This document shows positions 43,081 through 52,476 of a stretch of DNA of 60,412 nt, in pieces. The stretch is from Leisingera sp. ANG-M7. Lineage in GTDB: Bacteria > Pseudomonadota > Alphaproteobacteria > Rhodobacterales > Rhodobacteraceae. The DNA is taken from the NCBI RefSeq assembly GCF_000813965.1, contig NZ_JWLI01000028.1:255-60666 (forward strand). Direction: 5' to 3'. The notes under the pieces are model-generated. The model ran no database searches, was not told the origin of the DNA, and saw only the letters and a program-made list of their open reading frames with translations. The translations under genes and the position numbers were made by a program. The number at the start of each line of letters is the position of its first letter. The first letter of the stretch is position 1.

Positions 43081-43977
43081 CTAAAAGGCCAGGCTGCGCT
43101 CCATCGCCCGGCGGATAATGTCATAATCCTGATCGTCACCCAGCAGGAAGCCGTTCTTCGAAATCCGGCGCACGATCTCCTCGTTTTCCGAGGACAGCAT
43201 CACGTTGCGCATCGCTTCCAGCACGTCGGCCGGCATCTCCGGCGACGCCAGCCAGGGCTTGGTCACATTGTCAAAAGACGCCAGAACCCGGATCGGAACC
43301 CCTTTGGCCGCCAGCTTCTTGTATGTGCTTTCCTTCAAGGCACCCGCTGTGTACTTGCCCGCGCCTACGGCCTCGCCCACCAGGTCATGGCGGCCGAGAT
43401 AGGCAAATTCCAGCAGATCGCCGCTGCTGATGCCGGCGTCCAGCAGATATTCCTGAGCCAAGTAGCGGCCGATGGTCGACAGCTCGTCGCCAAAAGCGAA
43501 ACTGAGGCCGGCCAGTTCTTCGACCGACTGCACCGTGCTGTCGCTGTGAACCACGATGACGCCCTTGAACCGCTTCTGGCCGTTCTGCGATTCCATTGCG
43601 ATGATCCGGACGTCCGGGTTTTCCTTCATCACATGCACATAAGATGCCGGGCCGAACCTTGAGAAGTCCACCTCGCCGCTGGCCAGCTGGCGGATGCCTT
43701 CCTCGTATTCCTTGGCGATCTTCAGCCGGATCGTGACCGGTTCTCCCAGCTCCTCGCTCATCCGCTTGGCCAGGAAAGACAGGAAAGGCTGGTATTTTTT
43801 GACCGTTGCGGTTGGTTTATCCGCCGCATACGTGCCGAAAATCAAATCCGTCCCGGCCATGGAAACACCGGGCAGAAATGCCGCAAGCCAAGCCGTCAGA
43901 ATCGCGCCAGGGACGGCACGCCTCAGCCCCGTCCCGAAAATTGCAATGATACCAATGGTCCACTTTAACAGTTTCAC
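43081..43977 (-). CDS. PhnD-like periplasmic binding protein
   Basis: This 298-residue solute-binding protein of the phosphonate/phosphite-binding (PhnD) family has LIFGTYAADKPTATVKKYQPFLSFLAKRM (within residues 45-75), GEVDFSRFGPASYVHVM, KGVIVVHSDS and LSFAFGDELSTIGRYLAQEYL. I use the GTG start at 43977 because AGGAGG lies 8 nt upstream, giving a clean signal region. The longer frame from 44028 is not supported. There are no permease or ATPase genes next to it, only the hybrid kinase in the same operon, so it is more likely a sensor component than a transporter. The ligand is unknown and need not be a phosphonate. Confidence 0.85.
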   Translation of the reverse strand: MKLLKWTIGIIAIFGTGLRRAVPGAILTAWLAAFLPGVSMAGTDLIFGTYAADKPTATVKKYQPFLSFLAKRMSEELGEPVTIRLKIAKEYEEGIRQLASGEVDFSRFGPASYVHVMKENPDVRIIAMESQNGQKRFKGVIVVHSDSTVQSVEELAGLSFAFGDELSTIGRYLAQEYLLDAGISSGDLLEFAYLGRHDLVGEAVGAGKYTAGALKESTYKKLAAKGVPIRVLASFDNVTKPWLASPEMPADVLEAMRNVMLSSENEEIVRRISKNGFLLGDDQDYDIIRRAMERSLAF

Positions 43978-44210
43978 GAGTCTAGCCTCCTGACTGACAT
44001 CGGCTGGCACGGCAGGGAGGCCGCGCACCTTGGTTACATGGCAGAAAGATAAGAATACAATGTTAACGCACCTGCAATTCTCGGAAAAATTTTGCGGTTC
44101 TTTTATTCTTCGGCCTCTATATTAACCCTTCAGTAAGGTTTTCGTAATCTTTTAGGCAAATTCGCCATAATTTCAGAAGAACAGACTCAGCTGGCCCGAC
44201 AGGAACCACC
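43978..44210. promoter_or_regulatory. Divergent promoter region of the PhnD-kinase operon and the large fusion gene
   Basis: This 233-bp spacer is strongly AT-rich at 44050-44180 (GAATACAATGTTAAC, TATATTAACCCTTC). It must carry both promoters. I see no long inverted repeat. AGGAAC precedes the GTG start of the fusion gene. Confidence 0.5.
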
Positions 44211-47200
44211 GTGAAGCAGACCTCTATTCCCTCCAGGACCAAACGGTCCGTCCGCCGCTCAGCACAAACCTTTGTGCTGGCATCGCTTTTATCCGCGCTT
44301 CCGGTTGCGGCCTTTGCCATTCCCTCGCCGGAACTGGTGATCGGCTCGGTCTCTTCGCTGTCCCAGGTTCTCGCCGTGGGAATTGCCATGATTTCCGGTT
44401 TAGGCGCTGTCATTGCGGCGAAACTGGGTTTTACTCCCAAACCGGGCGCCTCACCGCGGCGCTACCCGGTCAAGCTGATCTCTGTCCTCGTTCTGGCAGC
44501 CCTTGCTCTGGCTGCAGGCAACTATTGGCAATATACCTCGCATGAGCAGGCTGAGCTAGCAAGACTGCAGGCCACATTGACGCGGCCAGCGCAGTTTGAC
44601 GGCACCACTATCAAGGACGCTTCGCTCAAGGAAACCAGCTTCTCCAAGCAAGAGGACCATCCGCTGGCGATGAGCACGGCAGACGCCGCCGCGGCGCTGG
44701 GGGACGGCTCGACCCTGTTCTACGACATCCGCGAAACCGGCGAAAACGCCATGGGCACCCTGCCCGGCGCCACCCATATCCGCTTCCCGGATTTCGTTGA
44801 GAGCCAGCCGGTCCAGCCCGGCCAGAAGGTTGTTCTGTTCTGCCACAACGGCAACCGCTCGTCTGAAACCTGCGCCAAGCTGGCGGCGATGGGCATCGAC
44901 TGCAGCTTTATTGCCGGCGGCATCGAGAAGTGGATCGTCGAGGGCCGCGAGTTCTCCGACAAGGACGTGCAATCCCTCTCCGACCTGCGCGCGATCCCGG
45001 AATACCCGGGCAAGGATGTGCTGCTCAGCACTGCCGATTTTGAGCAGCTGCTGACCACCGAGGACCTGCAGATCGTCGACACCCGCTATCCCGGCGACTT
45101 TGAAACCGGCCACCTGCCCGGCGCCATCAACATCCCGATCCGCAAGATGACCACCGCGGACCTGATGGACCGCATTGCACAGCTGGACCCCGCCAAACCC
45201 ACCATCGCCGCCTGCTATGACCGCCGCAGCTGCTTCATGAGCCAGGTGCTTGGGCTGGAACTGTCGCAGCAGGGCATCGACTTCCGCGGCCGCTACACCC
45301 TGCCGTGGGAATATTTCGTCGCGCCCAAGCCGAAACCGCATGTGCAGGAATGGCTGGCCGACCAGCAGACCGGCCTCTGGGACAAGGCGATCTCGGCGCT
45401 GGCAGCCGCCCTTCTGTGGGTGCATGAGCGCAGCCATATCCTGCTGGGCCTCCTGGCGCTGTCCATCGCGACCCGCATCCTGGTGCTGCCGGTGGCGCTG
45501 AAATCCGAACGCGACCAGATCATCACCAATGAAACCGCGGAGGAGATGAAGGCGCTGAAGGCGAAACTGGCCCATGACCCGGTGCGCAAGGCACGCGCGG
45601 TGCAGGCGTTCTACGCCGACAAGGGGCTGACGCCGATGAAGAACCTCACCGCGCTCTTGTTCCTGCCGGTGATGATGCTGGGCGTCTCTGCCGCGCAGGA
45701 GGCCAGCGCCAGCCTGCAGACCCCGTTCCTGTGGATGGCCGACCTCGGCTTGCCCGATCCGCTGTACATCATGCCGGTGCTGTTCTGCGCGCTCGCCGCC
45801 GTCTACCTGCTCTGGGCCGTAGCCAAGACCCCGCGCCAGAAAACCCTGTGGATGGTGCTGGGCATGCCCGCGCTCTTTGCCATGGTGTTCAGCCTGTCGG
45901 GCGCCGCCAATGCCTATCTCAGCTTCAGCCTGACGCTCTTGCTGGTGCAGCGCGCCTATGTCACCGGCATGCACCGCAAACTGGGCGAAGCCTTTGCCTT
46001 GCGCGCCCACAAGCGCCGCCTTGCCAAGCTGCCGCGCGGCGTGATCCCGATGGGCTACACCGAGGAGCTGGAGCACGCCGGCAACAAGGCCCTGCGCCTG
46101 TCGATCCTGCGCAATGCCGGCCTGCCGGTACCGGGCGGCGTGATCGTGCGCTCTGATGCAATCCACGGCTACCGCGAAATGTCCGAGGCCAAGAAAGACG
46201 CCTTTGCAGCCAAGGTCTTTGCCCTGGCTGGCGGCAAACCGGTCGCCGTGCGCTCCTCCGCCAGCAATGAGGACGGCCACGACCAAAGCTTTGCCGGTGT
46301 CTTTGAATCGGTGCTCGACGTGACCGCAGACACCATGCGCGCCGCACTGGACGAAGTTGTGACCAGCTTCTCGTCTGAACGCGCCGCCAGCTACTCCGGC
46401 GAGGGCGACAGCACCGATCAGGGCAACATCGTGGTGCAGGAGATGGTGCAGGCGGAATACGCAGGCGTCCTCTTCACCCAGGACCCGATGGCGCCCGGCA
46501 TGGCGATGATCGAATGGGTCGAGGGCTGCGGCGAGGATCTGGTGTCCGGCCGCGTCACCCCGACCAGCTTGCGCTTTGGCCGCTACACCGGCCTGCCGGC
46601 GGATGCCGATCAGGACCAGACCCTGGACATGGCGCCGCTCCTGGCGCTTGGCAAACAGATCGAGGAGACCTTCGGCTGCCCGCAGGACGTCGAATGGGCC
46701 TATGCAAACGGCGAGTTCCAGATCGTGCAAAGCCGTGACATCACCACGCTGTCCTTGGGGACCGAACAGGAGCAGACTCGTCTCGCCGAATGGCGCGGCC
46801 TGCTGGACCGCTACGCCGGCGCTGACCCGGATCAGGCCATCCTGGAACAGGACGAAATGTCAGAGGTCCTGCCCCGCCCCACCCCGCTCTCCTTCTCGCT
46901 GATGAGCGAGATGTGGGCGCCGGGCGGCAGCGTTGACCTGGCCTGCCGTGCCCTCAGCGTGCCTTATGGCCTGCCCGAGGGGCGCGACGGCCATCTGGTG
47001 AACCTGTTCGGCAAGACATATGTCGATGTGGCGCTGAAGCAGGACATGACCCTGAAACTCACCGCCGCCAAGGCCAAGCAGCTGCGCAAGCAGGCGCATC
47101 CGATGATCGCCCGCTTCCGCAGCGAAGTGATGCCGGAACTGCGCAACAAGCTGGCGATCTGGCAGGCCGTGGATTACACCGCCCTGCCCCAGGACAAACT

Positions 47201-48245
47201 GCTTGAGGCGATCTCCACCCTCAAGGGCATGTTCATCCAAGTGGTCTACCTGGAAGCCGAGAAGATCAACATCCTGGCAGGCTTCACCATGGGCGAGGCA
47301 GGTTCGGCGGCGGCCGGCGACCCGGCCCTGCGCGCGCATCTGATGCACGCAGAGCTGCCCAACGCGCCCTCCAGCCTGCTCGCCTCCTGCACCGGCAAGG
47401 ATGCCCAGGCGCGTGCCATGAAGCTGATGGGCCACCGGTCGATCTTCGACTACGAGCTGTCCTCGCCTCGCTACGCCGAGGCTCCGGCGCTGCTGAATTC
47501 CTTGCTCGACAGCACGGTGGAGCCGATCGGCGCAGTGCCGGTCCCGGCTAACCTGCCGGATGAGCTGGACGATACCATAGGCATCGCCATCGCCTATCAG
47601 GACCTCAAGGAACAGGCCAAGCACGAGGCGCTGCGCGTCGTCGCCGAACTGCGCCGCGCCCTCCTGGCCCTGGGTCAGGTAAGCGGGCTGGAGGATCTGG
47701 TATTCAGCCTGACCTTCACCGAAGTTCTGGACAGCAACTGGTCCAACCCGGCGCCTCTCCGCGAACTGGCAGAGGCCCGCGCAGAAAAAGAAGCCCTGCG
47801 CAAGAAATCCGCCCCCACAGACGTCACCCTCACCCTGCGCGATTGCGAACTGCTGTCGCTCGGCGCCCAAGCCCAGGCGGGCGACGGTACCATGGGCGGC
47901 ACCTGCGTCGCGGGCAGCGGCAGCGCCACCGCCCGGGTGTTCTGGATGGAGGACGACAGCTGCATCGATCCCGCAGCCTTCGCAGACTTCCAGGACGGCG
48001 ACATCCTGGTCTGCCGCATGGTCAACCCGGCCTGGCTGCCGTGGGTGCAGCGCTCCGGCGCCGTGCTGTCCGAGGTCGGCGGCTGGCTTAGCCACATGGC
48101 CATCGTCGCCCGCGAAAAGGACGTTCTGATGCTGGTCGCCTGCAAGGGCCTCGACAGCCTTGAGCATGGCGAGCAGGTAACCGTCAGCGAAGACGGCACC
48201 ATCCAGCCGCTGGAGCAAAAGGGCCTCAAGGTGGTCTCCGCCTAA
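44211..48245 (+). CDS. Rhodanese-rhodanese-YidC/Oxa1-like-PEP synthase-like fusion protein
   Basis: This 1344-residue membrane protein has helices at about 18-37, 44-70 and 86-103. Rhodanese domain 1 (about 150-250) has Cys211 in FCHNGNRSS, and domain 2 (about 265-370) has Cys335 in CYDRRSC. A YidC/Oxa1-like block (about 395-585) reads TRILVLPVALKSERDQ, ALKAKLAHDPVRKARAVQAFY and GLTPMKNLTALLFLPVMMLG. A PPDK/PEP-synthase ATP-binding domain (about 625-850) has VAVRSSASNEDGHDQSFAGV and VEWAYANGEFQIVQSRD. A linker of unknown fold (EVLPRPTPLSFSLMSEM onward) is followed by a swivelling phospho-His domain with His1295 in GGWLSHMAIVARE. GTG start after AGGAAC. The function is unknown. The parts suggest ATP-driven phosphotransfer tethered to the membrane and linked to sulfur transfer. 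Confidence 0.85.
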   Translation: MKQTSIPSRTKRSVRRSAQTFVLASLLSALPVAAFAIPSPELVIGSVSSLSQVLAVGIAMISGLGAVIAAKLGFTPKPGASPRRYPVKLISVLVLAALALAAGNYWQYTSHEQAELARLQATLTRPAQFDGTTIKDASLKETSFSKQEDHPLAMSTADAAAALGDGSTLFYDIRETGENAMGTLPGATHIRFPDFVESQPVQPGQKVVLFCHNGNRSSETCAKLAAMGIDCSFIAGGIEKWIVEGREFSDKDVQSLSDLRAIPEYPGKDVLLSTADFEQLLTTEDLQIVDTRYPGDFETGHLPGAINIPIRKMTTADLMDRIAQLDPAKPTIAACYDRRSCFMSQVLGLELSQQGIDFRGRYTLPWEYFVAPKPKPHVQEWLADQQTGLWDKAISALAAALLWVHERSHILLGLLALSIATRILVLPVALKSERDQIITNETAEEMKALKAKLAHDPVRKARAVQAFYADKGLTPMKNLTALLFLPVMMLGVSAAQEASASLQTPFLWMADLGLPDPLYIMPVLFCALAAVYLLWAVAKTPRQKTLWMVLGMPALFAMVFSLSGAANAYLSFSLTLLLVQRAYVTGMHRKLGEAFALRAHKRRLAKLPRGVIPMGYTEELEHAGNKALRLSILRNAGLPVPGGVIVRSDAIHGYREMSEAKKDAFAAKVFALAGGKPVAVRSSASNEDGHDQSFAGVFESVLDVTADTMRAALDEVVTSFSSERAASYSGEGDSTDQGNIVVQEMVQAEYAGVLFTQDPMAPGMAMIEWVEGCGEDLVSGRVTPTSLRFGRYTGLPADADQDQTLDMAPLLALGKQIEETFGCPQDVEWAYANGEFQIVQSRDITTLSLGTEQEQTRLAEWRGLLDRYAGADPDQAILEQDEMSEVLPRPTPLSFSLMSEMWAPGGSVDLACRALSVPYGLPEGRDGHLVNLFGKTYVDVALKQDMTLKLTAAKAKQLRKQAHPMIARFRSEVMPELRNKLAIWQAVDYTALPQDKLLEAISTLKGMFIQVVYLEAEKINILAGFTMGEAGSAAAGDPALRAHLMHAELPNAPSSLLASCTGKDAQARAMKLMGHRSIFDYELSSPRYAEAPALLNSLLDSTVEPIGAVPVPANLPDELDDTIGIAIAYQDLKEQAKHEALRVVAELRRALLALGQVSGLEDLVFSLTFTEVLDSNWSNPAPLRELAEARAEKEALRKKSAPTDVTLTLRDCELLSLGAQAQAGDGTMGGTCVAGSGSATARVFWMEDDSCIDPAAFADFQDGDILVCRMVNPAWLPWVQRSGAVLSEVGGWLSHMAIVAREKDVLMLVACKGLDSLEHGEQVTVSEDGTIQPLEQKGLKVVSA

Positions 48246-48266
48246 CCCGGCCAGACAGGAAAAGAG

Positions 48267-48297
48267 AAAAGCCCGCGCCAACTGGTTGCGGGCTTTT
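48267..48297. terminator. Strong bidirectional terminator after the fusion gene
   Basis: AAAAGCCCGC (48267-48276) pairs perfectly with GCGGGCTTTT (48288-48297) around 11 nt, then T and AC. Confidence 0.85.
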
Positions 48298-48344
48298 TAC
48301 GTAGGGTGGGCGATTCCGCCCGCCAGTCCCCTCCCCTTGCAAAC

Positions 48345-48361
48345 ATGGCAAAGATTGCCAT
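48345..48361. promoter_or_regulatory. Inverted repeat upstream of parDE
   Basis: ATGGCAA, AGA, TTGCCAT is a perfect 7-bp inverted repeat 28 nt before the parD start, well placed for autorepression by the antitoxin. Confidence 0.6.
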
Positions 48362-48389
48362 ATCCTGTCCCAGCGAAAGGAGCCCGCCC

Positions 48390-48626
48390 ATGGCCACCAT
48401 GAACGTCTCCCTGCCGGAGCAGATGAAAACTTGGGTCGAGGAACAGGCCCGCGACGGCACCTATGCCAATTCCAGCGACTATGTCCGCGACCTGATCCGC
48501 CGCGATCAGGCCCGCTCCGCTGCGATTGCCGAATTGCAATCGGCCATCGACGCAGGTCTCGCCAGCGGTCCGGCGGAACCGCTAACAGCCGAAAGCTTCA
48601 AGGCCGCCATGCGCCGCAATGGCTGA
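48390..48626 (+). CDS. parD: ParD-type antitoxin
   Basis: This 78-residue ribbon-helix-helix protein begins MATMNVSLPEQMKTWVEEQA, with the typical GTYANSSDYVRDLIRRDQ, and its acidic/alanine C-terminal part should wrap the toxin. AAGGAG lies 7 nt before the ATG. It overlaps parE by 8 nt, the usual coupling of antitoxin and toxin. It probably represses its own promoter through the palindrome just upstream. On an extrachromosomal element it would aid maintenance. Confidence 0.92.
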   Translation: MATMNVSLPEQMKTWVEEQARDGTYANSSDYVRDLIRRDQARSAAIAELQSAIDAGLASGPAEPLTAESFKAAMRRNG

Positions 48627-48921
48627 GCCGCGCTGGCGGATCCGCCCCGCCGCCCGCGACGACCTTGCTGCGATCTGGCGCTATGGCCTGGAAACCTGGG
48701 GGGAAGCGCAGGCAGACGCCTATGCCGGCAGCCTGTTTGCGCTGTTCGACTTGCTTGCAGACTTTCCCGGAATGGCCCGCGAACGACCGGAATTCACGCC
48801 TCCTGTCCGCATCCACCCCACCGGCGCGCATCTTGTGATCTACCGGCTGGAGCAGGGCCGCCCGGAAATCATCCGCATCCTGCACGCCCGCCAGGACCTG
48901 ATGGCGTTCCTTTCGGAATAA
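48619..48921 (+). CDS. parE: ParE/RelE-superfamily toxin
   Basis: This 100-residue protein of the ParE branch has WRIRPAARDDLAAIWRYGLETWGEAQAD near the start (residues 4-31), then GMARERPEFTPPVRIHPTGAHLVIYR and the end EIIRILHARQDLMAFL, as in gyrase-targeting ParE toxins. The gene overlaps parD. The length is normal and the frame intact, so the pair looks functional. Confidence 0.92.
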   Translation: MAEPRWRIRPAARDDLAAIWRYGLETWGEAQADAYAGSLFALFDLLADFPGMARERPEFTPPVRIHPTGAHLVIYRLEQGRPEIIRILHARQDLMAFLSE

Positions 48922-48970
48922 CGCCCGTTCCGGCCTTGCCATTTTCCGCACATCTGCTCTGATATGGCGC

Positions 48971-49882
48971 ATGGACCCGCATCTTGACCCCCGGAAAACC
49001 GCCCGGCTGATCCAGCATCTGAAGGACCGCATGGACGACCTGCCGCCGAAACTGAAAGCGGCGGCGAAATACGTGATCGACAACCCCGGCGACTTCGGTC
49101 TCGACACCGTCCGCACCTCAGCAGAAAGGACCGGCATCAGCGCCAACGGCTTTGTCCGCCTCGCCCAACACCTGGGCTATGACACGTTTGAGGCCTTCCG
49201 CGCCCCCTTCCGCGCTGCCCTCACCACCACGCATGAGGCCGACCTCGGCCAGGACTGGCTGGACCGGATGCAGGACGAAGGCCCCGCAGGCAAGCTGCAG
49301 GCCGCCGCCGCGCGAAACCAATTGAACATCACCTCCCGCTCCCTGCGGCTGATGACGGCTGAGCGCACCCAGGCCATCGTGGACACGCTGCTGACGGCCC
49401 GCCGCAGCTATGTCACCGCCACCCGTTCATCTTATGCGCTGGCCTATTACTTCCACTATGTCGGCCGCATGGCCCTGCCGTCACTGGACCTCATCCCCCG
49501 CCACATGGGCGCAGCACTCGACGACCTCTTGGACATTGGCCCCGAGGATTGCCTGATCGCCGTCACCTTCGCCCCCTACTCCGCCGGTACCATCCAGGCG
49601 CTGCGGCTGGCGGGCGAGCGCGGCGCAACGGTGATCCTGATCTCCGACAGCGAGGTGATCGCCCCCGGCATCCGCACTGACCATGTGCTGGCAGTGGCCG
49701 CTAACTCCCTGCATCCCTTCGGCGCTATCGGCGGCGCCATGGCCGTGCTGGAATGCCTGCTCAGCCATCTGATCGAGGCCGGCGGCGAAGACGCCCGGCG
49801 CCGGATCGAGGCCTATGACGCCCTGCGCCAGGACAGCGGCGCCTATTGGAGCGGCCCGAAACTGCCGCGCATCGGACGGTAG
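48971..49882 (+). CDS. RpiR/MurR-family regulator with SIS domain
   Basis: This 303-residue protein has an N-terminal RpiR helix-turn-helix (about 10-90: LKAAAKYVIDNPGDFGLDTVRTSAERTGISANGFVRLAQHLGYDTFEAF, within residues 30-80) and a SIS sugar-phosphate-binding domain from about 125 (RRSYVTATRSSYALAYYFHY, DCLIAVTFAPYSAGTIQALRLAGERGA, LISDSEVIAPG). These regulators usually respond to a phosphosugar. No sugar-catabolic operon is adjacent, so the target is unknown. The ribosome site before ATG 48971 is weak. Confidence 0.88.
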   Translation: MDPHLDPRKTARLIQHLKDRMDDLPPKLKAAAKYVIDNPGDFGLDTVRTSAERTGISANGFVRLAQHLGYDTFEAFRAPFRAALTTTHEADLGQDWLDRMQDEGPAGKLQAAAARNQLNITSRSLRLMTAERTQAIVDTLLTARRSYVTATRSSYALAYYFHYVGRMALPSLDLIPRHMGAALDDLLDIGPEDCLIAVTFAPYSAGTIQALRLAGERGATVILISDSEVIAPGIRTDHVLAVAANSLHPFGAIGGAMAVLECLLSHLIEAGGEDARRRIEAYDALRQDSGAYWSGPKLPRIGR

Positions 49883-49965
49883 GCCCCGAGCATCAAGCCG
49901 AAAAACAGTTGCCAGCGGTGGTCTGCCCGCGTCTTATGCCTGCACAACAGGCGGAGGGTAATCCC

Positions 49966-50580
49966 ATGGAATTGACGATGGCACTGGCGCTGGCCGGCGC
50001 AACAGCGCTTCTGGTGGCGGTTCCGGGGCCGAATGTGGCACTGATCATCGCCAATACGCTGGCCCGCGGCTTCCGCCTTGGCGCACTGACCGTGCTTGGC
50101 ACCACCGCAGGCGTGGCCCTGCAGCTGGCTGCCGTGGTTCTGGGGCTTGCCGCGGTGCTGGAATTCGCCGCCTCCGCCTTCCTGTGGCTGAAATGGGCCG
50201 GTGTCGCCTGTCTGCTCTATCTCGGCGTGCACTCCTGGCGGCAGGGCGTTGCCGGCATGGAAGAGGCCAAGGCCAGCCGCAAGCCGCGCCGCACCATCTT
50301 CTGGCAAGGCCTGCTGCTGGCCCTGATCAATCCGAAAACCCTGCTGTTCAACGCAGCCTTCCTGCCGCAGTTCATCGCTCCTGGCGCCGGATCAGCAGCC
50401 CTGCTCACCGCAGCGGCGATCTATCTGGCGGTGATTTTTGCAGGTGACATGCTCTGGGCGGCCTCTGCACAATCGGCCCGGCCCGCGATCCTGAGGCTCG
50501 GCCGCCTGCGCCACCGGCTGACCGGCGCGCTGTTCATCACTTCCGGCCTCGGCCTGGCACTGGCCCGCACAGACCGCTGA
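49966..50580 (+). CDS. LysE/RhtB-family amino-acid exporter
   Basis: This 204-residue membrane protein has five to six helices. The start ALALAGATALLVAVPGPNVALIIANTLARGFRLG is the family signature, and GLLLALINPKTLLFNAAFLPQFI follows. I use the ATG at 49966 with GGAGGG upstream. The frame is open further up and overlaps the RpiR gene, but lacks family sequence there. It exports amino acids or related small molecules. The substrate is not predictable. Confidence 0.88.
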   Translation: MELTMALALAGATALLVAVPGPNVALIIANTLARGFRLGALTVLGTTAGVALQLAAVVLGLAAVLEFAASAFLWLKWAGVACLLYLGVHSWRQGVAGMEEAKASRKPRRTIFWQGLLLALINPKTLLFNAAFLPQFIAPGAGSAALLTAAAIYLAVIFAGDMLWAASAQSARPAILRLGRLRHRLTGALFITSGLGLALARTDR

Positions 50581-50595
50581 GGCGCCCCCCGCTCC

Positions 50596-51030
50596 TCAGA
50601 CATCGCCATCAATAAACGGGTTCTGCGCCTCCCACTGGTCCCGGGTGGCCCGCTTGTGATCCCCTCCCAGCCGCACCGATGCCATCGCCCGGTCGGCATA
50701 GATCTCGGACCTCAGCGGCCAGGCCAGCGCTTCATCAAACAGCCCCGGCATCAGGTCATAGGGGCCGCCGTCCTCATCCACGTCCCGCATCCACAGATGC
50801 GAACCGCAAGTGCTGCAAAACGCCCGCTCGGCAAAGGCAGAGGATTGATAGCGCGCCACCGGTCCCTCCACGGTCACCGCCTCCGCATCGGCCTCGAAAC
50901 ACAGAAACAGCCCGCCGCTCCAGCGCTGGCACATGCGGCAGTGGCAGGCCCCGGGGCGCGGATCATGCGCGTCCTCAACACGGATTTTCACCGCACCGCA
51001 CAAACAGCGGCCTTCCAGAACATCGGTCAT
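50596..51030 (-). CDS. GFA-family (glutathione-dependent formaldehyde-activating-like) zinc protein
   Basis: This 144-residue protein has the GFA/CENP-V cysteine pattern: GRCLCGAVKI, ACHCRMCQRWSG and FCSTCGSHLW, which bind two zinc ions. The start at 51030 has GAGGAGG upstream, while the longer frame from 51057 begins before it and is not used. Proteins of this family are often named for formaldehyde activation, but most members have no proven reaction. It stands between convergent lysE and a nucleotide-sugar dehydrogenase gene on the same strand. Confidence 0.88.
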   Translation of the reverse strand: MTDVLEGRCLCGAVKIRVEDAHDPRPGACHCRMCQRWSGGLFLCFEADAEAVTVEGPVARYQSSAFAERAFCSTCGSHLWMRDVDEDGGPYDLMPGLFDEALAWPLRSEIYADRAMASVRLGGDHKRATRDQWEAQNPFIDGDV

Positions 51031-51096
51031 GACTAACCTCCTCACCGGCAGGGGCAAGGATACAGCAATTCGAGGCTGAGCGGGAGATTTCCCCGG

Positions 51097-52371
51097 TTAG
51101 AGCCGCAAATCCGCCTCGTCCGGCGCCAGAACATATTTCAGGTCATAGACCAGCGCGCCCTCGGACCCCAAGGCGCGGATCGCTGCTGCGCCCATCTCCC
51201 GGAACTCGGAATGCGCCACTGCCAGCACGACCCCGGCATAGGCCCCCTGCCCCGGCCCGGACACCAGCGGAATGCCGTATTCCTCCTGCGCCTCCGCCGG
51301 ATCCGCATGGGGATCAAACACATCCACCTGCGCGCCGTACTGCTGCAGCTCGCGCACTACATCAATCACCCGCGTGTTGCGCAGGTCCGGGCAGTTCTCC
51401 TTGAATGTCAGCCCCATCACCAAGACCCGCGCACCCGCCACCGGCAGGCCGCGCTTCAGCATCGCCTTGACCATTTCACCGGCAACATAGGCGCCCATGC
51501 CGTCGTTCAGACGGCGGCCCGCCAGCAGGATCTCGGGATGATAGCCCAGCTGCTCCGCCTTATGCGTCAAGTAATAGGGGTCCACCCCGATGCAGTGCCC
51601 GCCCACCAATCCCGGGCGGAACGGCAGGAAATTCCATTTGGTGCCAGCCGCTTCCAGCACGGCCTGGGTGTCGATATCCATCTTGTTGAAGATCTTGGCC
51701 AGCTCATTCACCAGCGCGATATTGATATCCCGCTGGCTGTTCTCGATCACCTTGGCGGCCTCTGCCACCCGGATGCTTGCGGCCTTGTGTGTGCCCGCCG
51801 CAACCACCTCGCGGTACAGCGCATCCACCCGCTCCGCCACTTCGGGCGTGGAGCCGGAGGTCACCTTCACCACATCCTTCAGCCGCCGCTGCTTGTCGCC
51901 GGGGTTGATCCGCTCCGGGCTGTAGCCGGCAAAGAAATCAACGTTGAATGTCAGCCCTGACCGCGCCTCCAGCACCGGCACGCAGTCTTCTTCGGTGGCA
52001 CCGGGATAGACGGTGGATTCATAGATCACCAGATCACCGGGTTTCAGCACACTGCCCACAATGGTAGAGGCCGCCAGCAGCGGGCTCAAGTCCGGGCGGT
52101 GGCTGGCATCCACCGGCGTCGGCACGGTGACGATATAGATGGAGCAATCCGCAATCTCTGCCGGGTCCGAAGTGAAGCGCAGAAACTCCGCAGCGGCCAG
52201 TTCCTCAGGCTCCAGCTCGCGGGTGCGGTCCTCGCCCTTGCGCAATCCGGCAATGCGCGAGGGATCAATGTCGAACCCCACGACCTCCCGGTGCTGCCCG
52301 AAGGCCGCCGCCAGCGGCAGCCCGACATAGCCCAGGCCAATGACACAGATTTTGTCTTGCGCGCCGCTCAT
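51097..52371 (-). CDS. Nucleotide-sugar 6-dehydrogenase, TviB/WbpO-like
   Basis: This 424-residue UDP-sugar dehydrogenase has the NAD motif [54 protein letters not shown], a catalytic Lys/Asn region ([20 protein letters not shown]) and the catalytic Cys in [12 protein letters not shown]. The pattern fits the UDP-N-acetylhexosamine (Vi antigen TviB) group rather than UDP-glucose dehydrogenase. It makes a uronic-acid sugar for surface polysaccharide. No glycosyltransferase or polymer export genes are in the window, so it may serve a locus elsewhere. Confidence 0.9.
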   Translation of the reverse strand: MSGAQDKICVIGLGYVGLPLAAAFGQHREVVGFDIDPSRIAGLRKGEDRTRELEPEELAAAEFLRFTSDPAEIADCSIYIVTVPTPVDASHRPDLSPLLAASTIVGSVLKPGDLVIYESTVYPGATEEDCVPVLEARSGLTFNVDFFAGYSPERINPGDKQRRLKDVVKVTSGSTPEVAERVDALYREVVAAGTHKAASIRVAEAAKVIENSQRDINIALVNELAKIFNKMDIDTQAVLEAAGTKWNFLPFRPGLVGGHCIGVDPYYLTHKAEQLGYHPEILLAGRRLNDGMGAYVAGEMVKAMLKRGLPVAGARVLVMGLTFKENCPDLRNTRVIDVVRELQQYGAQVDVFDPHADPAEAQEEYGIPLVSGPGQGAYAGVVLAVAHSEFREMGAAAIRALGSEGALVYDLKYVLAPDEADLRL

Positions 52372-52476
52372 GTCCGGCTGCTCCTTGTTCCGCGGGGCCT
52401 GTCACGCCAGGCCCCCTGCCCGCCCACATAATGCCTTGGCCCCAAGGGGTTCAACCGCAGGCGTGCGGTTTCGGCC

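Noticed and set aside
44556-46730. 724-residue open frame on the minus strand
   Set aside because: Antisense to the rhodanese-YidC-dikinase fusion gene, with shadow-type composition.
52453-52470. Inverted repeat AACCGCA/TGCGGTT as terminator of the rep gene
   Set aside because: The 7-bp stem is not followed by a T-run on either strand.
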